A stretch of 64,000 bases of DNA, taken from positions 2,235,001 through 2,299,000 of the forward strand of contig NC_041820.1 of the NCBI RefSeq assembly GCF_900964775.1. Direction: 5' to 3'. Shown one piece after another: positions 51,801-64,000 of this stretch. The position numbers and the translations under genes were made by a program. A model generated the notes under the pieces. It ran no database searches. It saw nothing but the letters and a program-made list of their open reading frames with translations, and was not told the DNA's origin. Position 1 is the stretch's first letter; each line of letters starts with the position of its first letter. This DNA is from Scleropages formosus (taxonomy: Eukaryota; Chordata; Actinopteri; Osteoglossiformes; Osteoglossidae).

Positions 51801-54800
51801 AGGCCACGTTTTTTTGACGAACAAACTGCTGCTAATGTGATGGATTAAGTGACAAAAACCCAAGACAGCCCTTGTCCTCTCAAAACAGAGCATTCCTCAG
51901 GATGACACTGGAGGGTGAGTTTTGAGACCGGAGGTATAATAACTCCGCGTCGCTGTCATCGCCCGAGCCCATCTCAATGGCATCGGAGCTTGAACGCAGC
52001 CATCGATATTGATGGAAGGTCACCGTCAAGCACCGGTTATCACCCGTGAGCAGACCAAGAGCTCATCATCTTTTTTGCTGACTGTATGCGTTACGAGATG
52101 ATGTACCGTCCAAAACCTGCGTGTCATCAACAATACTTTCGTTTTTCTGCGACAAAATATAAATCATACTGACTAATATGTTATGTTTGTGTGCGAGTCC
52201 AAAGCGAGGGCTTCCATCATCTTCTGCGAGTTCTCTCGCTCGCCAGCACAATGGACACGGCGGAGACACGGTCCATTTTTTATCTCAACCGGGGCAGCGT
52301 TTCCCACGCGTTTGGAGAACAGTATTCATGTGGCGTCTGCTGTCCCCCAGCAAGGTGATCCATAAACCGAATGTCACCGCAGAGATGTTTCATGCTCACA
52401 GACAGCCCCGCTTTGTAACTGGTAAAAGTGGTTTTGTGGGGAGCACCCCAGGTTAGGCAGCCGTTGCGGAGGTGCACGTCAGCTCCGGGGCGGATGGAGA
52501 GGGGCCGACTGAGATGGGACCCCTCCGATACATCACTTTTGAGACATCCCAGGTTTCAAGGCAGCAGCAATGTTCCTTCAATGGAGGCCAGGAGCAGTAA
52601 CAAGCGGCACTTTCATTGCTGATGGACTGTTAATCATCGGTGAGGACAGCTTACATTAGCTTAACCGCTCAATTTCAGGAGGCCGTGCCATCACTGCAGA
52701 ATATAACACCCCTAATACGTGGTGAATGACAATAAACAAAACATATTTGATTGTCACAGCTTCCACTCTACATTTCCCAACAATTACTGGGGATCGTCAG
52801 GGAAGGACGCAGATTGGCCTTCTAGTGTGACGTTAGAGAGTGGCGTCCACTTCGAAATGGGACGCTTTTTCACTTTGTTTGCCCTCTCAAAGCTACGCCA
52901 GCAGACTTGGATTTACGATGCTGAGGTGATCTCGCTTGATTTATAGAACAGAGAGTTCTGGAACAAAATCTTCCTCTGTTTAAAAGGAGCAAACTAACTG
53001 TATAAAAGACTAAATGTAATCAAAAGAAATCTCAATCAGGCTTCTTTAAAACAACAAAAAAAATAGAGGGCTTTTGGCAGACGGTTGAGTTGGTTTTATA
53101 GCTGGTATTGTGGCTTTTCACATACCCTCATCAAAGTGCCGGTCTGCTGGTACCCTGCCCCGGCGGGAAGACATACCGCGCCACCGTGATCTCCGATACA
53201 GATTTATAGATGACTGCGGGGAACAGAGCAGACCATTTCTCCAATCAGACTGTTTGCCACGCCAATCTACTGAAAGTCAAGGCTGACGCTGTCTGAAAAC
53301 CCACAATGAGGGAAAATTTACTGTTGTAATGTACTGAACCGATGTGCACTAGTGCTGGGAATTTCTCAACAGAAAACAAAGAAGATGAAACCCTTCCGTC
53401 AGTCACTGACCCACGTGTTGTTGTTTGCCCGGCCCAAGTCCCACAGTACCTTCTGGTGTGTTCCGTGCCATTCTGAGATAAAGCAGGAGAAACAAGTGGT
53501 GATCGCTGAGATCTGTCTTCTGTCTGCCAGCTCACGTGTTCCCAAACGAGCGCCAGCAATTGAACCCCACCGTTTTGGAGTTGTCTCAAGAAATGCCCAG
53601 CGCCACTTTTGTTTCTGCAGAACTGTTTACTTGCATAAGTGCGCAGGAGGCGTTTTCGGCTCAAGGGCGATCGCCATTCCTCCTGAAAGTGACATTTGTA
53701 TAATTAGTCTCTGCCGCATTTCTTGCACCCCTCCAGCGGGCTGGAGAGGTTTGCGATGAACGTGTGGGAAGTGCTGAGGGGACGGACGAGGGAACAAACC
53801 TCTGATCCATTTCCAAGAAGAGCGAAGGAGCGAGAGACGGAGGAGATCTGCAGGAGCTCTGAAATACAGAAGCTGGATAACGGGAGTCCAACAGAGGTGT
53901 GCAGCATGCAGCACTGGCTTTAAAAAAAGATTCATCAAAGCGTAAAGAGTGAGAGCAATTAAAGGGCCTTTTCCTTCAAAAATTTCATTTCTGGCTCTTG
54001 GCATGTCGTGCAAAGGATGAGAAGGCTGAACATAATGAAGCAAGTTCAGACCACAGGCAAGTCCTGATAGCTGCAAAAAATATTTTACGCATCTGAGTAT
54101 TCAGGATGATCAGTTATGGTCATTTCAAGTATTTACTGTTTACATGGGGTTTAGTGCAGTAACATTTCCCCATACTATGTACAGCTGTTGGGACCGCATA
54201 AAACCATTTTTGAGCAGCTGGAAAATGTAGTGAAAAAATGATTTACTAAAGTATCACTCCACGTGTAGAACCATACGCTCACAAATACCCTGCTACTACA
54301 CTTTGTCGTCTCCAAAGCTCACGGTAGAAACCGCTTTGCTCAGCAACACAACGGATAAATGAATTCAACTGGTACCGCTATCGAACATCTGTAATCTTTG
54401 CATTTGCATGATAAAAAAAAAAAAAAAAAAATCTTGATTCCTCTCTTAATTTCCCCTCATAGCCAGTTCATTCATAATGAAGAGGGAACCTGGGGGCCAC
54501 CCCTGCAGGGGTCAGATCAACCGGACAGACTCAAGAAGTCCAGGCTGCTCCCCTCACATCTAGTGATGTACTCTTTTCTGGGCGGTTTCATATCTTAACA
54601 TGTAAGTCTGGTACCACACCTACAGTAGTACAATACACAAATAACTTAAACGACACGAGTACATTTAAAAAAGCTGAGCCGAACTCTGGGCTGTACTCTC
54701 TGGGTTTGGGCGGACCTGGGCTTGGAACCTTGATCTCCTGATTTGCACAAGCTCTGTTTGATATGCATTAATATTGCTGTACATTACATATTCGTACGTG

Positions 54801-55092
54801 AAGGTGTACCGTGTGAAAAATGTCCAGTTTGTGGGCAAACATGATTCAGATTTTAATAAAGACGTGACTGCAGCAGAACTAAAAATGTTCTCAAATCGTG
54901 TGATATCAATCAGTCTGGTACAAAGCATGACAGCGAACAGTGAACATTTCATAAGCTGGCAAATTTGAAGCAGCTAAATATGGCAAGTTTTAAAAACTCG
55001 GCTGCACGCTGTCTTCCGTCTGCGGGTTACTGTAAGTTTACATTTATTCATGTAATGTAACGTAAATGTTTATATATATAAAAAATTACTAG
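48846..55092. other. Gene-free, mostly unique sequence downstream of KCNS3
   Basis: About 6.2 kb with no supported exon, RNA gene or SINE. It has a poly-G run at 50091-50105 and an A-run at 54413-54430. Many open frames of 60-150 codons occur on both strands (for example 50229-50678 minus and 53627-54076 minus). They lack domains and splice patterns and overlap each other. The low repeat content would fit regulatory DNA, which the sequence alone cannot prove. Confidence 0.5.
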
Positions 55093-55315
55093 GAAGATGA
55101 TCAGGAATAGTTGATATTCGGATAAAGTTTTATGCAGCTACTCGTGCGATGAACATCGGTTCGTATGGTGGAAAGAAAGAAACTAACTGCACTTAAGAAT
55201 CACACGTCTGCATCTAAAAGTGTCTCTTCTTGCTAATGTAATGAACACATTGTATTTTCTATGAGATGTACGTCGCTTTGGAGAAAAAATCTGCTAAATG
55301 AATAAATGTAAATGT
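55093..55315 (+). mobile_element. Short interspersed repeat (family D)
   Basis: The second copy of the block at 10553-10772, with the same order of landmarks (TTTTATGCAGCTACTCG, GATGAACATCGGT, CTTAAGAATCACA, TGTATTTTCTATGAGATGTAC). It ends in the GCTTTGGAGAAAA..CTGCTAAATGAATAAATG tail. Confidence 0.75.
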
Positions 55316-55725
55316 ATTTAGCAGATGCTCTTCTCCAAAGCGACACACACCTCAGAGAACAACACAAAGAGCGCATTACAACAACACAGGGAGAGATTTG
55401 GAAGCAGACATGGGACGCTTAAGTACAGTCCATTTGTCACGTACCGCAGTATAAACCAGTGTACATTACAGCTGCATTAAGGCTTTATTAAGCCATTATT
55501 AAACTAATTACTAATTATGAAACAAACATGTACATGTTTATTGAGAACTTATGAGATCAGGTGAGAAGTGAGTCAGAAAGAGGTGAGTTTTAAGAACTTT
55601 CTTAAATGTAGAGAGAGAGATTCAGCAGTTCTGAGTGAGAGGGGGAGGTCATTCTACCACATTGGACCCAGAACTGAAAACCTTGGTGCTTTTGATTTTA
55701 GACCTTTTGTGTGTGGGACCTACAC
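55313..55725 (-). mobile_element. Interspersed repeat (family E) head-on to family D
   Basis: The block begins with the complement of the same tail (ATTTAGCAGATGCTCTTCTC, then CAAAGCGAC). It continues through AAAGAGGTGAGTTTTAAGAA and GGGGGAGGTCATTCTACCAC to GAACTGAAAACCTTGGTGCT. This is a repeat type I know to be frequent in fish genomes but cannot name from memory. Its right edge is approximate. Confidence 0.6.
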
Positions 55726-55996
55726 ACATTTACCCTTTTATACAGCAGAGCAGAGTAACGATACACAGCTAATTCAGAATAACCAATTTACCATTGTATT
55801 CCCGAGGTACATCGGACATGGTTTTAGAATGACCAAGACAAGTTCGTCAAAGTTATAAAAGAAAAAAGTATGTCTATAGTCATGAAACTCAATTCTTTCA
55901 AGTATCACGTATGTGTGTTTGCTTGTATGTGTATTTATACGCTTCTCCTAGTTAATTGTTGAAAAGAGACTAAATATTTAAAAAAATTAAAAAAAG

Positions 55997-56199
55997 TACA
56001 CACACATTTTCTGAACCGCTTGTCCCAGACGGGGTCACGGAGCCTACCCGGCAACACAGGGCGTAAGGCCGGAGGGGGAGGGGACACACACAGGACGGGA
56101 CGCCAGTCCGTCGCAAGGCACCCCAAGCGGGACTCGAACCCCAGACCCACCGGAAAGCAGGACCCCGTCCAACCCACTGCGCCACCGCACCCTCCACTG
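55997..56199 (-). mobile_element. SINE (family C), reverse
   Basis: The tail complement (CACACACATTTTCTGAACCG) is at the left and the head complement (AACCCACTGCGCCACCGCAC) at the right. Short direct repeats AAAGTA flank it at about 55993 and 56200. It lies 75 bp from another copy in the same orientation. Confidence 0.85.
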
Positions 56200-56274
56200 A
56201 AAGTATTTATTCCATTGTTTCTTATACAAAAACTTTGTATGGTTAAGAAAGGCAAGAACAGGACAGGATACTAT

Positions 56275-56474
56275 TACACACACTGATTGAAACCCCTTGT
56301 CCCAAGCAGGGTCACACTGAACCTTAGCTTAACCCAGCAACACAGGGCGCAAGGGACACACCCAAGATGGGACACCAGTCCATCGCAAGGCACCCCAAGC
56401 GGGACTCGAACCCCAGACCCACCCGAGAGCAGGCACAGGCCAAACCTGCTGTGCCGCTGTGCCACTGCACCCCC
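56275..56474 (-). mobile_element. SINE (family C), reverse
   Basis: A complete-looking copy slightly shortened in the middle. It is flanked by perfect direct repeats CAGGATACTAT at 56264-56274 and 56474-56484 (11 bp). Like the other family C copies, its 3' end is TG-rich rather than poly(A). Confidence 0.88.
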
Positions 56475-56489
56475 AGGATACTATAAATA

Positions 56490-59400
56490 TAGCATAATAT
56501 AATAGTGTACCAATTCCTGCAGGGAAGTTTGCACAGAGCAGCTCCACACAGCATGTCTGGGATGGGGATGCAGGGGAGTTTCCTGTGCTCTCTACCCAAG
56601 ACGGAAAGGTGCAAAAAGTCACAAAGTCTAAGGATTTCGCTCCATTCGACATCACAAGCTCTAAATGCACCCATTCCAAACTAAGACGTGTTTAGGCGAG
56701 GTATTTCACCATACCAAACTACAGAGGCTCTGTGCTCAGCAGAGCATTCTTTAAAGGTTTGAAATGCAGCGAACAACACCGCACTTGTCCGCCCCATTGT
56801 GGCAAGCAAACAAAATTCCTAATTTGCTACACATGCAATATGTTTTCTTGATGTATGGGGAAAAACTAACAATCAATTGTCCTCAGCGCGTACAAATGGG
56901 CGCTGCAGCAATCATTCAACAATACACAGAAATCAATCTGGAATACATAATGAATCAATTAAATCACCTCTCGTTGTTTGTTAATATATCGTAGCTGGAA
57001 CATCACACTTTGCTGTAAGTGAATATTTAACACGAGGCCACAGGAGACCACAGGTCTGCAAATGAAGAATCGCACGGTGTCACACAACGTGGCCCCTTTA
57101 ATTATTGATCCAGGGTGCAGATGTAAGGGAGACCGCGTTCGTCATGCTCGGCCGGGAGTGTCACTCAGAGGCAGCATGTGCTGAGCAGAGGGACAGCGAG
57201 GGCATCTTCCAGGGTGAGCTGTCCTAATGTGACACAGGATGGCCAACCTTTCCTCCACAAGACCATAGAAAAAAAAGCAAAGATGAATTATTAGGAGGTG
57301 ACATGGAAAGTGTGCCAAGGGGTTCAAATAATTTATGTCTTGATTCTTTTTTTTTTTTTTTAAGCATGCAGGAAAGGTCATTGGTTTCTCCGCAGTAGGG
57401 GAGAAATCATATGCAGCGGGGCTTTAGTTTTTACTCTTAATTACATTACAGAAGCGGTTAGCCGTGTGCCAAGTGTGCACTGAAGTCTTTCATGTACTGG
57501 AACAAGCTCCCAGGATTAATGGAGAGCTCATGTACCCGCTTCCCTCGGCAGTTTTGCATGAGTAGAGCTCAGCGGGAGCAGCACCACCGGGCCGGTCGGC
57601 TCTACCGAGACAGGGGCCCAGAGACCGACACGGCCTCATGCTGATGATCTCCAATAAAATCAGTCTTTGGCGGAAACAGTAAAGCACGAAGTGGTTGCCA
57701 AGCTTTGTTCCAGAAAGGATGATCGCACTGCACTCTCACACCTCAGTGTCATGCCCTGGTTGTTCAATCAGACAAGGCAGCTTCGAAAAAAAAACATTCA
57801 CTAACATAAAGGGGCCACAAACTGCATCATACAGCAATAATGAGACTGTTTTTTTCCTTCTCACAGACAGTTTACCCTCATGAGACAAGAGTCTTAAGAG
57901 CTGAGAGTCTAATGACTGGTATGAAGGGAAGAAAAACATCTCACGTCTACATCCAATCAAGAGCCAATGAGTACATCAGAAAGGCAAAGCCTATTGTCTG
58001 CTGATGGGCTCCTCACTCCAAGTGGACGAAAACTCTGGGGTGGGGCTGATAGCTGATGGAATTCCAGTAGTGCTCAGTTTTACACTGAAATTCCCAAAGG
58101 CATCGCCAGCCCCAAAGTGCAAACATCCACACGCTGCCTTATAAATGACCAGTAATGTCGAACAATCGGGCAATCCGCACACTGATCTCCAGAGAAAGGA
58201 TGAGGGAAGCTTCGAAAAGAGCTTTAAAAGCACAGTGGTGTGATTTCCGGGCAGTAAAGCAAAGTCCGGACCCCGCGTGGCCCCCACGGCCTGGCTCAGG
58301 CTCGGCTCAGGCTCGGCTCAGGCTCGGCGCAGGACTCCGTGAGCTTTGACGAAGATAATGGAATACAGTTTGGAGCCTGTGCAGTGCAGTGCATTACTAG
58401 AAATGTTTATTGCCTTGTTAAACCTTAATGTGCTTGAAAGCAACTCTCGGGCAAAGTTGGACACAAGATGGAAAGAGGAAACACCGCAGAGCCCCCTGCA
58501 AGGACACCTGGTCAGTGGGTTGAAGAGCACTGCGGACCCAGGTCAACGCGGAGGTAGTGGGGGCCAAGCGGATCTTCCAAAGCCCTTACCTACGAGAGCC
58601 AGAAGTCATTATTACTACTATATATAAAGACCTAGCTCAGAGCTGAAGGGCAATAATTATGTATACAATATTCTTTTGCTATTAAACTGCACTGTTAATT
58701 ACAATGAAAGCCATTTCCATGAACCAAGTTAGCAATGGAACGTCTGCAGGAAAGATGGCAGCTGCTTAAGCAATGATGACCATTTAACGTGCTGTGATTA
58801 TATTTAAAAGTGCATGACTGGTATCAGGTTCCAGCGCCAACTTGAGACCCGAGGTTCATGCCAATAGCATTAAACTGCTGGCAAAGTGCTGGTGATTTGT
58901 GCCCCTTGTGTGGGAGCCCTTCATCGCTCAGCTCACGCCGAAAGACGCGGAGACATTTTGGGGTGGCGCTTTCTCATTCTGGCGAAATCGCCAAGAGAGC
59001 AGCGGAAATGCGATGCACCGATGTCTTTGCCGAGCGCGAGCAGCGGCTGACAGACACCTGCTGTTCTCAGAATTGGAAACCTGACCGGGCAATATGCCGC
59101 TGAATTAATACGTCGGTGAAATGGCACCGCAGGGAGAGCACAATTTGTCAAACATCAAAAGTAAATATACATTACGTTTCCTTGTGCTGCTCTCCGCACC
59201 CAGACAATGTGTTCCTGCACACGGCTGTGTGCTTGGAAAGGACTCGCTCACCTCTGGCGGGGGGCAAAGGCGCCGAGGAGAGTTTTCCGACTGCCTTAAG
59301 CTCCGAAATGCTCGCCAGCGTGCACGTCCCATGGGTTAGAGCAGCCGCTACGGTGACCCTTTGAGTCCCGAGCTGACAGGAGCCATTCGGCGATCGGCAT

Positions 59401-60237
59401 CTCCTTGGTTCGGGGGATGCAAACGAAAACACTCGTCTCGTGACAATCCATAGCCACAATGAAACTTATAACACTGTAGTTCCCACCCTGCAGCGACCGA
59501 TGGCGGCACGCTCGTGGCTGCCGTATCGCCATTAGGGACCCATGAAGGGCCGGTCACGTTTGGGAGGTGGGGGGTGCCGCAATGCAGCAGCTGCAGCAGC
59601 AATGGACTTCACTGCTCTGCGCACTTTTTACAGACCATAAACCAAAGCAAGTGCTCAACGTGTCCCGGGAACGGAACACATGGGCGGACAGGCGCACGGA
59701 GCGCGGAGCACTCCTCTCAGGAGCCGTGGGGAGTTCTGTCGGGCCAAAGCAGAACTCATTTTCACTTGTGCGGCCATCCTGCGATGTGCGGGAAGCGCTT
59801 GTGCTGCCACCTCCGATCCAGACAGCCAAGCCGGCACGTTGACTGTAATGTTTAAAGTGTGAATTAAAGCAGAGCAGCAGGCAGTGCCTCGAGACGGAAA
59901 CAGCTGAGGAGCAATAAAAGGTAAGAGAGCTTTCAGTAGGGTTTAAAAACACTCAAAATACCTATGTATATTATGGCATATTTTTCACTGCGGAACATTA
60001 CGATGAAATCTTACCCTCCCCAAGACACATGAGCCACAGATCAATCTGTGCGGACATTTAAGGATTAAACCGTATGTGGCAGAAGCTGCAAAACACAACA
60101 CAAAAATAAGACGATGTTCCGTGTTTGTTATTGTTGTGATCGCTTGTAGAACTTCACCTTTGTTGTATCTGATCAGATGGAGTTTTGTCCATAAATAGAG
60201 TATTTCTGAAAATATAAGTCAATAAAGAAAGTCAAAA
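56490..60237. other. Gene-free, mostly unique sequence
   Basis: About 3.7 kb without a supported gene. Open frames at 59554-59952 (minus) and 59514-59855 (plus) overlap and look like chance frames in GC-rich sequence. Several stretches, such as 57010-57200 and 58650-58850, look compositionally like non-coding unique DNA. Confidence 0.45.
58290..58333 (+). repeat. Short GC-rich minisatellite
   Basis: About four copies of an 11-bp GGCTCAGGCTC / CGGCTCAGGCT unit. Confidence 0.9.
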
Positions 60238-60604
60238 GGATGGCACAGCAAGTAGTGCTGCTGTCTCACAGCACCTGGGTGGTGCGAGAGAACAGGGGTT
60301 TGAGCCCCGCTCAGTCTGTGTGGAGTTTGCATGTTCTTCCCGTGTCTGTGTGGGTTTCCTCTGGGTGCTCTGGTTTCCTCCCACAGTCCAAAGATATGCT
60401 GTTCAGGTTCCCCCATAGTGTGTGAGTGACACAGAGAAAGTGTTTGTGTTCCACTGATGTTTGGATGAGTGACCCAGTGTAAGTAGTGTATCTAGCAGTG
60501 TAAATCACTGTGGTGAATAAGGTGTGTGAGCTGATAACACTACATAGAGTTCATTGAAAGTCGCTTTGGAGAAAAGCATCTGATAAATAAATGTAAAGAA
60601 ATAG
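60238..60604 (+). mobile_element. SINE (family B), full length
   Basis: The head GGATGGCACAGCAAGTAGTG (A-box type) with GGGGTTTGAGCCCCGC (B-box type) is followed by GTGTGGAGTTTGCATGTTCT, CTGGTTTCCTCCCACAGTCC and the tail GTCGCTTTGGAGAAAAGCAT. Direct repeats AGTCAAAA at 60230-60237 and 60605-60612 flank it. Confidence 0.88.
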
Positions 60605-60612
60605 AGTCAAAA

Positions 60613-63600
60613 TGGAAAACTGATTTAAAAAGACTGAAAATAAAATGCATCATCAACACACTCTCACCAGCTGTTGACTAATTCATCTCATAAGTATTTG
60701 CAGCATTTCGCATCTCTGTATTGATAGATAACACAAATAGCAGACATGAGCAATACATACTGAGGAAAAGAGTCAAATTCAGGTGTTTCCACCCTCCTCT
60801 CTATAGGAGTAAATAGGTTGTGTTTGTACTGCTACAGGCAGATATTAAAGAGAATATGTGAAGAAAATGCAATGAAAAATAAACTGGAAAATGACCACAT
60901 ATAATCAGTAGAATATATTTTACTGAAGCGGACACTATTAGCATAATTAATTACAAATAAGGGACTCAGTTTTTACACTGAAACACCTTTGTGCGGTAAC
61001 ACAAAACAACGGGTTTACCGCAGACCGCAGTAAAGTTGTAGTCGGCCACATGAACTAATGGTACGGTCAGACCTGTCAGGGAGGTCAAGGAATATTTCTC
61101 ACCGTCTCTTGTGCAAAAACGAGCCCGTGAAAAGCGAGAGTACATGTTTCTGGTAAATTCCATTACTACGGGGGAAAAAGAAAGGCTCTCGGCGGTGAGG
61201 ATGGGAAAAGACACGCTGCCGCCACCGGAACGACTGGGCCTGCGAGACGCCCCGAACAGGGAGGTCACGTGGCACCGATCACGTGTGTTTGGATGAGCGG
61301 TCATAACGAGGAAGAAACTGCAAGGTGACACTATTCTTCGGTCATCGATTTATTAGAAAGCCATCAAATAAGAGCGATCAAAGGTGTGTGCGGAAGCGTT
61401 CTTCGGTGAATGAGAATCACGTTATTACGTTATTAGCCAAGAACGATTGGCCAGGTCAGCCCCCAGAGCTCTTCTTGTTCTTGGCTAATGACGCGATTCA
61501 GTGCCACAAAGCAGTTGGTCTCACTGTGCTTCTTAAGCGTTCCGCAGATTCCCCAACGAAACGACACGTTGAATTTAATCGTGGGCCACATGCTGAGCAC
61601 GAGCCCTATTTGTCCACGCCAGTCGGTGTCAAGGACTGATTCTTATCTTTCCTCCAAAAATAAAGGAACAATCAATCAGGGATGAAGAAAAGGCTCTGCA
61701 ATAACGTCGACGCCTCACTTTTACTTTCGATGACGGCACGCCCGCCGTCGCTGCCAGCCCCGGGTTTCAAGGGCTTCTTAATACTGTGCATCACCATTTC
61801 TAGCTAAGGTGCAGCTTCCTTTCACTTCATAAGTTAACGCTACTTGGATGTAGAACATTTTTAAAAAGAATGTAAAAGCGTTTTTAATGTCTGTCAGAGC
61901 ACTGTTGTTGTTTTCATGCTTTCAATTTCATGAGGAAAAAAATTCTTAGTTTTCCCCTTAAATTCATTACGCTTGTTCGACAGCCACACGGTCTGTGTTC
62001 GGCCAGACAGAAAGAACAAATTTCGGCTTCTCGGACAATTGTTTCCACAGCTTCTCCAGAGTCCGATATGGAGTTTGTACCAAAGGTGTTTTAGCAAAAA
62101 CAGGACAAAGTCAAAGGTGTCAATGTTGAGATGTATGACCAAAGACAAAGAGCTGTTTAGAAAGCTGGGAGCTTCTAAGCCATGGGCCAAAAATGCATAA
62201 TTTTGACATTTAAAAATAAAAAAAAAAAACAAAAACCTGGAACCCTGGGAGGTCTAAACAAGTAACAGCAACCAACATAAGTTATCATCATTTATTTTTT
62301 CAACTTTTTTTCCTACATTTGAAAAGGTTTATGTGTGGAGAAAGCAAAAGGCTTCCTTCACCACACACTCTCGCCATTGCTGGACTATGTTAAAGGGTCG
62401 TGACCGACACTGGTTCAAATGATTGCTCTGCATGTCTCTACAACGGCTAAGGAATACAAAGCCGTTCTGGCCATCAGGTGCCCCTTATAGTACAAACACT
62501 GTTCTACACCAAGGTTCCATTGCTCCCACACACACCTAAATGGACTCATGATTCCACAAACACCTATGGAGCTAAACATCTTCCGCGGCCTCCCCAACCA
62601 CCAGATGTAATCACGTCATTGAATGTTACGTAAAGTTCTAGAACACAGACTACATATCCAGTCGCTTCATGCTTTAGACAACTGGAAGACCTAGATGATT
62701 AGTATTGCTAGACATGAGGCAAGGCACAGCCCTCTTACTCTACTCTTAGTAGTAATTCTGTTTTCCTATATTGCTTTCATTATCGGGAAGGACTTTGATT
62801 AACTGTGTTCTGTTGAGAATATCTGCAGCTCCAGAAGGCAGGTTTGTCCCAGGAACAAAGCAGGTTTCTTATTTTCACAGAAACACAGCGATTAAAGCTG
62901 CGCGCAACTCTGATGTGGGCCAAATGACTCTCCACTGGTGACGTCAGCAGAAGCTTATCGATTGGTGTTCTTTCGTCCGTGACGGCATAACAAGTATCTC
63001 TTTACCTCACAGTTACCACGTTTGCTTTAGCCAGGCTCAGAGAGAGATGTGAAAGAAACAAAGGGGGGGAAAAAAAGCTCAACTATGTCCTTCAGGAGAA
63101 GCACAGAGAGGAACACTTTCAGAACCCCGTGTTGATGCTGAAGCTTGTCTGCATTGGGACAATCAATCACCGTTAAAATTCACCTACCATTTCTGATTAG
63201 CTGACCTTCTGGAAGTGCACGGGCATTCACTTCCTCCGATTTAGGTAACTGAACTCATGGCTAGTCTGCAGTATCATACCATGATTATCTGAATTCGGTC
63301 TTCCCCCCCACCCATTGAAATACCAGGGGTTAAACAAATAAAATAACAATTTTCAATGCTTTTTGTTTACTACGGGAAGTGCAATGTACACCACTGCCGG
63401 TCACCGTGGGGAGATCATCCAGGAATCCCCTCTCCCCTGCGGAACAAGTTTGAGCCTCCTGGACCTCCTCCATCAGCCCCTCCTGTTGCTCCTGCAGCTC
63501 CCTTTGTCTGCTGCTTCTGCACGGGAACTGAACTGACTAGTGAAAAATAACTGAAGTTTACTCATGAATTAAGTGGCTTTAAATAAGGTGACAGAACAGG

Positions 63601-63838
63601 GACTCTGTGGTGTCATGGTTCAAAGACGTGACCGGCTTTATCACTATGGCGACGAGAACATGCTCCCAAGGGCATCTTAATTCTAGCAGCTGTCAAGCAC
63701 ATTTTAAAGAATAATAATAATAACCAAAAACCAATAAAACCAATGCTGAACAAAGCTATTGAGTTTATTAAGAAAGGTTATAGGTGAGCTGTCTTGCTGA
63801 TGGAACATATTCCGTTAGTGCTGAAAAAGGGAATCAAA
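60613..63838. other. Gene-free, mostly unique sequence
   Basis: About 3.2 kb with no supported gene. It contains an inverted repeat at 61428-61493, listed separately. Small open frames on both strands show no domain. Confidence 0.45.
61428..61493. other. Inverted repeat / potential hairpin
   Basis: ATTAGCCAAGAAC at 61432-61444 and its exact complement GTTCTTGGCTAAT at 61477-61489 are separated by 32 nt. The pairing extends 4 bp outward (CGTT against GACG) with a single mismatch, giving a 17-bp stem. No terminal repeats of a known transposon were recognised. Confidence 0.6.
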
Positions 63839-64000
63839 CCGGGCAGCGGACTGGTTACAACTGCTGGCTGTGGATCCCAAAGTCGAATGTTGAAGTGCCC
63901 TTGAGCAAGGCACTTACCCTAAGATGCTTCAGTAGAAATTACTCAGGTGTATGGATCACGCATGGTAAGTCGCTTTGGAGAAAAACACCAGCTAAATGAA
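63839..64000 (+). mobile_element. SINE (family A), cut by the window end
   Basis: The head (GGCAGCGGACTGGTTACAAC), body (CTTGAGCAAGGCACTTACCC) and tail (AAGTCGCTTTGGAGAAAAAC) are present. The final A-rich part lies beyond the window. Confidence 0.75.

Overview
This window is eukaryotic and looks like a ray-finned (teleost-type) fish nuclear genome. The genes are split by many short GT-AG introns. There are CpG-rich promoters, (TG)n/(CA)n microsatellites, tRNA-headed SINEs with the tail common to fish SINEs, and rhamnose-binding lectin genes typical of fish. The species cannot be fixed from the sequence.

Five protein genes are supported, all on the + strand. In order they are LAPTM4A (1709-8572; 7 coding exons; lysosomal/endosomal four-pass protein), MATN3 (11363-19170; 9 coding exons; cartilage matrix protein with one vWA domain, five EGF repeats and a coiled coil), WDR35/IFT121 (20141-32904; 27 coding exons; intraflagellar transport complex A), two tandem secreted L-rhamnose-binding lectins of four carbohydrate-binding domains each (34305-37723 and 38176-43915), and KCNS3 (46883-48385; one coding exon; electrically silent Kv9.3 potassium channel subunit). 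LAPTM4A-MATN3-WDR35 are adjacent in human 2p24, and KCNS3 lies about 2 Mb away on the same human arm. The lectin pair sits between WDR35 and KCNS3.

Layout: 1-1430 holds no recognised gene but has a degenerate telomere-like repeat. 1430-9280 is LAPTM4A. 9300-11270 is a spacer with microsatellites and SINE pieces. 11270-19720 is MATN3, with recently duplicated EGF exons and a minor-class AT-AC intron in the coiled coil. WDR35 follows within about 420 bp. 33000-34300 is an AT-rich spacer with a roughly 168-bp tandem repeat. 34300-44100 is the lectin pair. 44100-46880 is spacer plus the probable KCNS3 promoter and leader exon. 48850-64000 is about 15 kb with no gene I can support, mostly unique sequence with a block of SINEs at 55-56.5 kb.

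The genes do not form one pathway. The neighbourhood is an old vertebrate linkage group (LAPTM4-MATN-KCNS, paralogous to LAPTM4B-MATN2-KCNS2 on human 8q22), with a cilium gene embedded and a fish lectin cluster added. Two modules grew by exon duplication through symmetrical phase-1 units: the MATN3 EGF exons (120 bp each) and the lectin domains (three exons per domain). I found no CRISPR, bacterial, phage or retroviral element.
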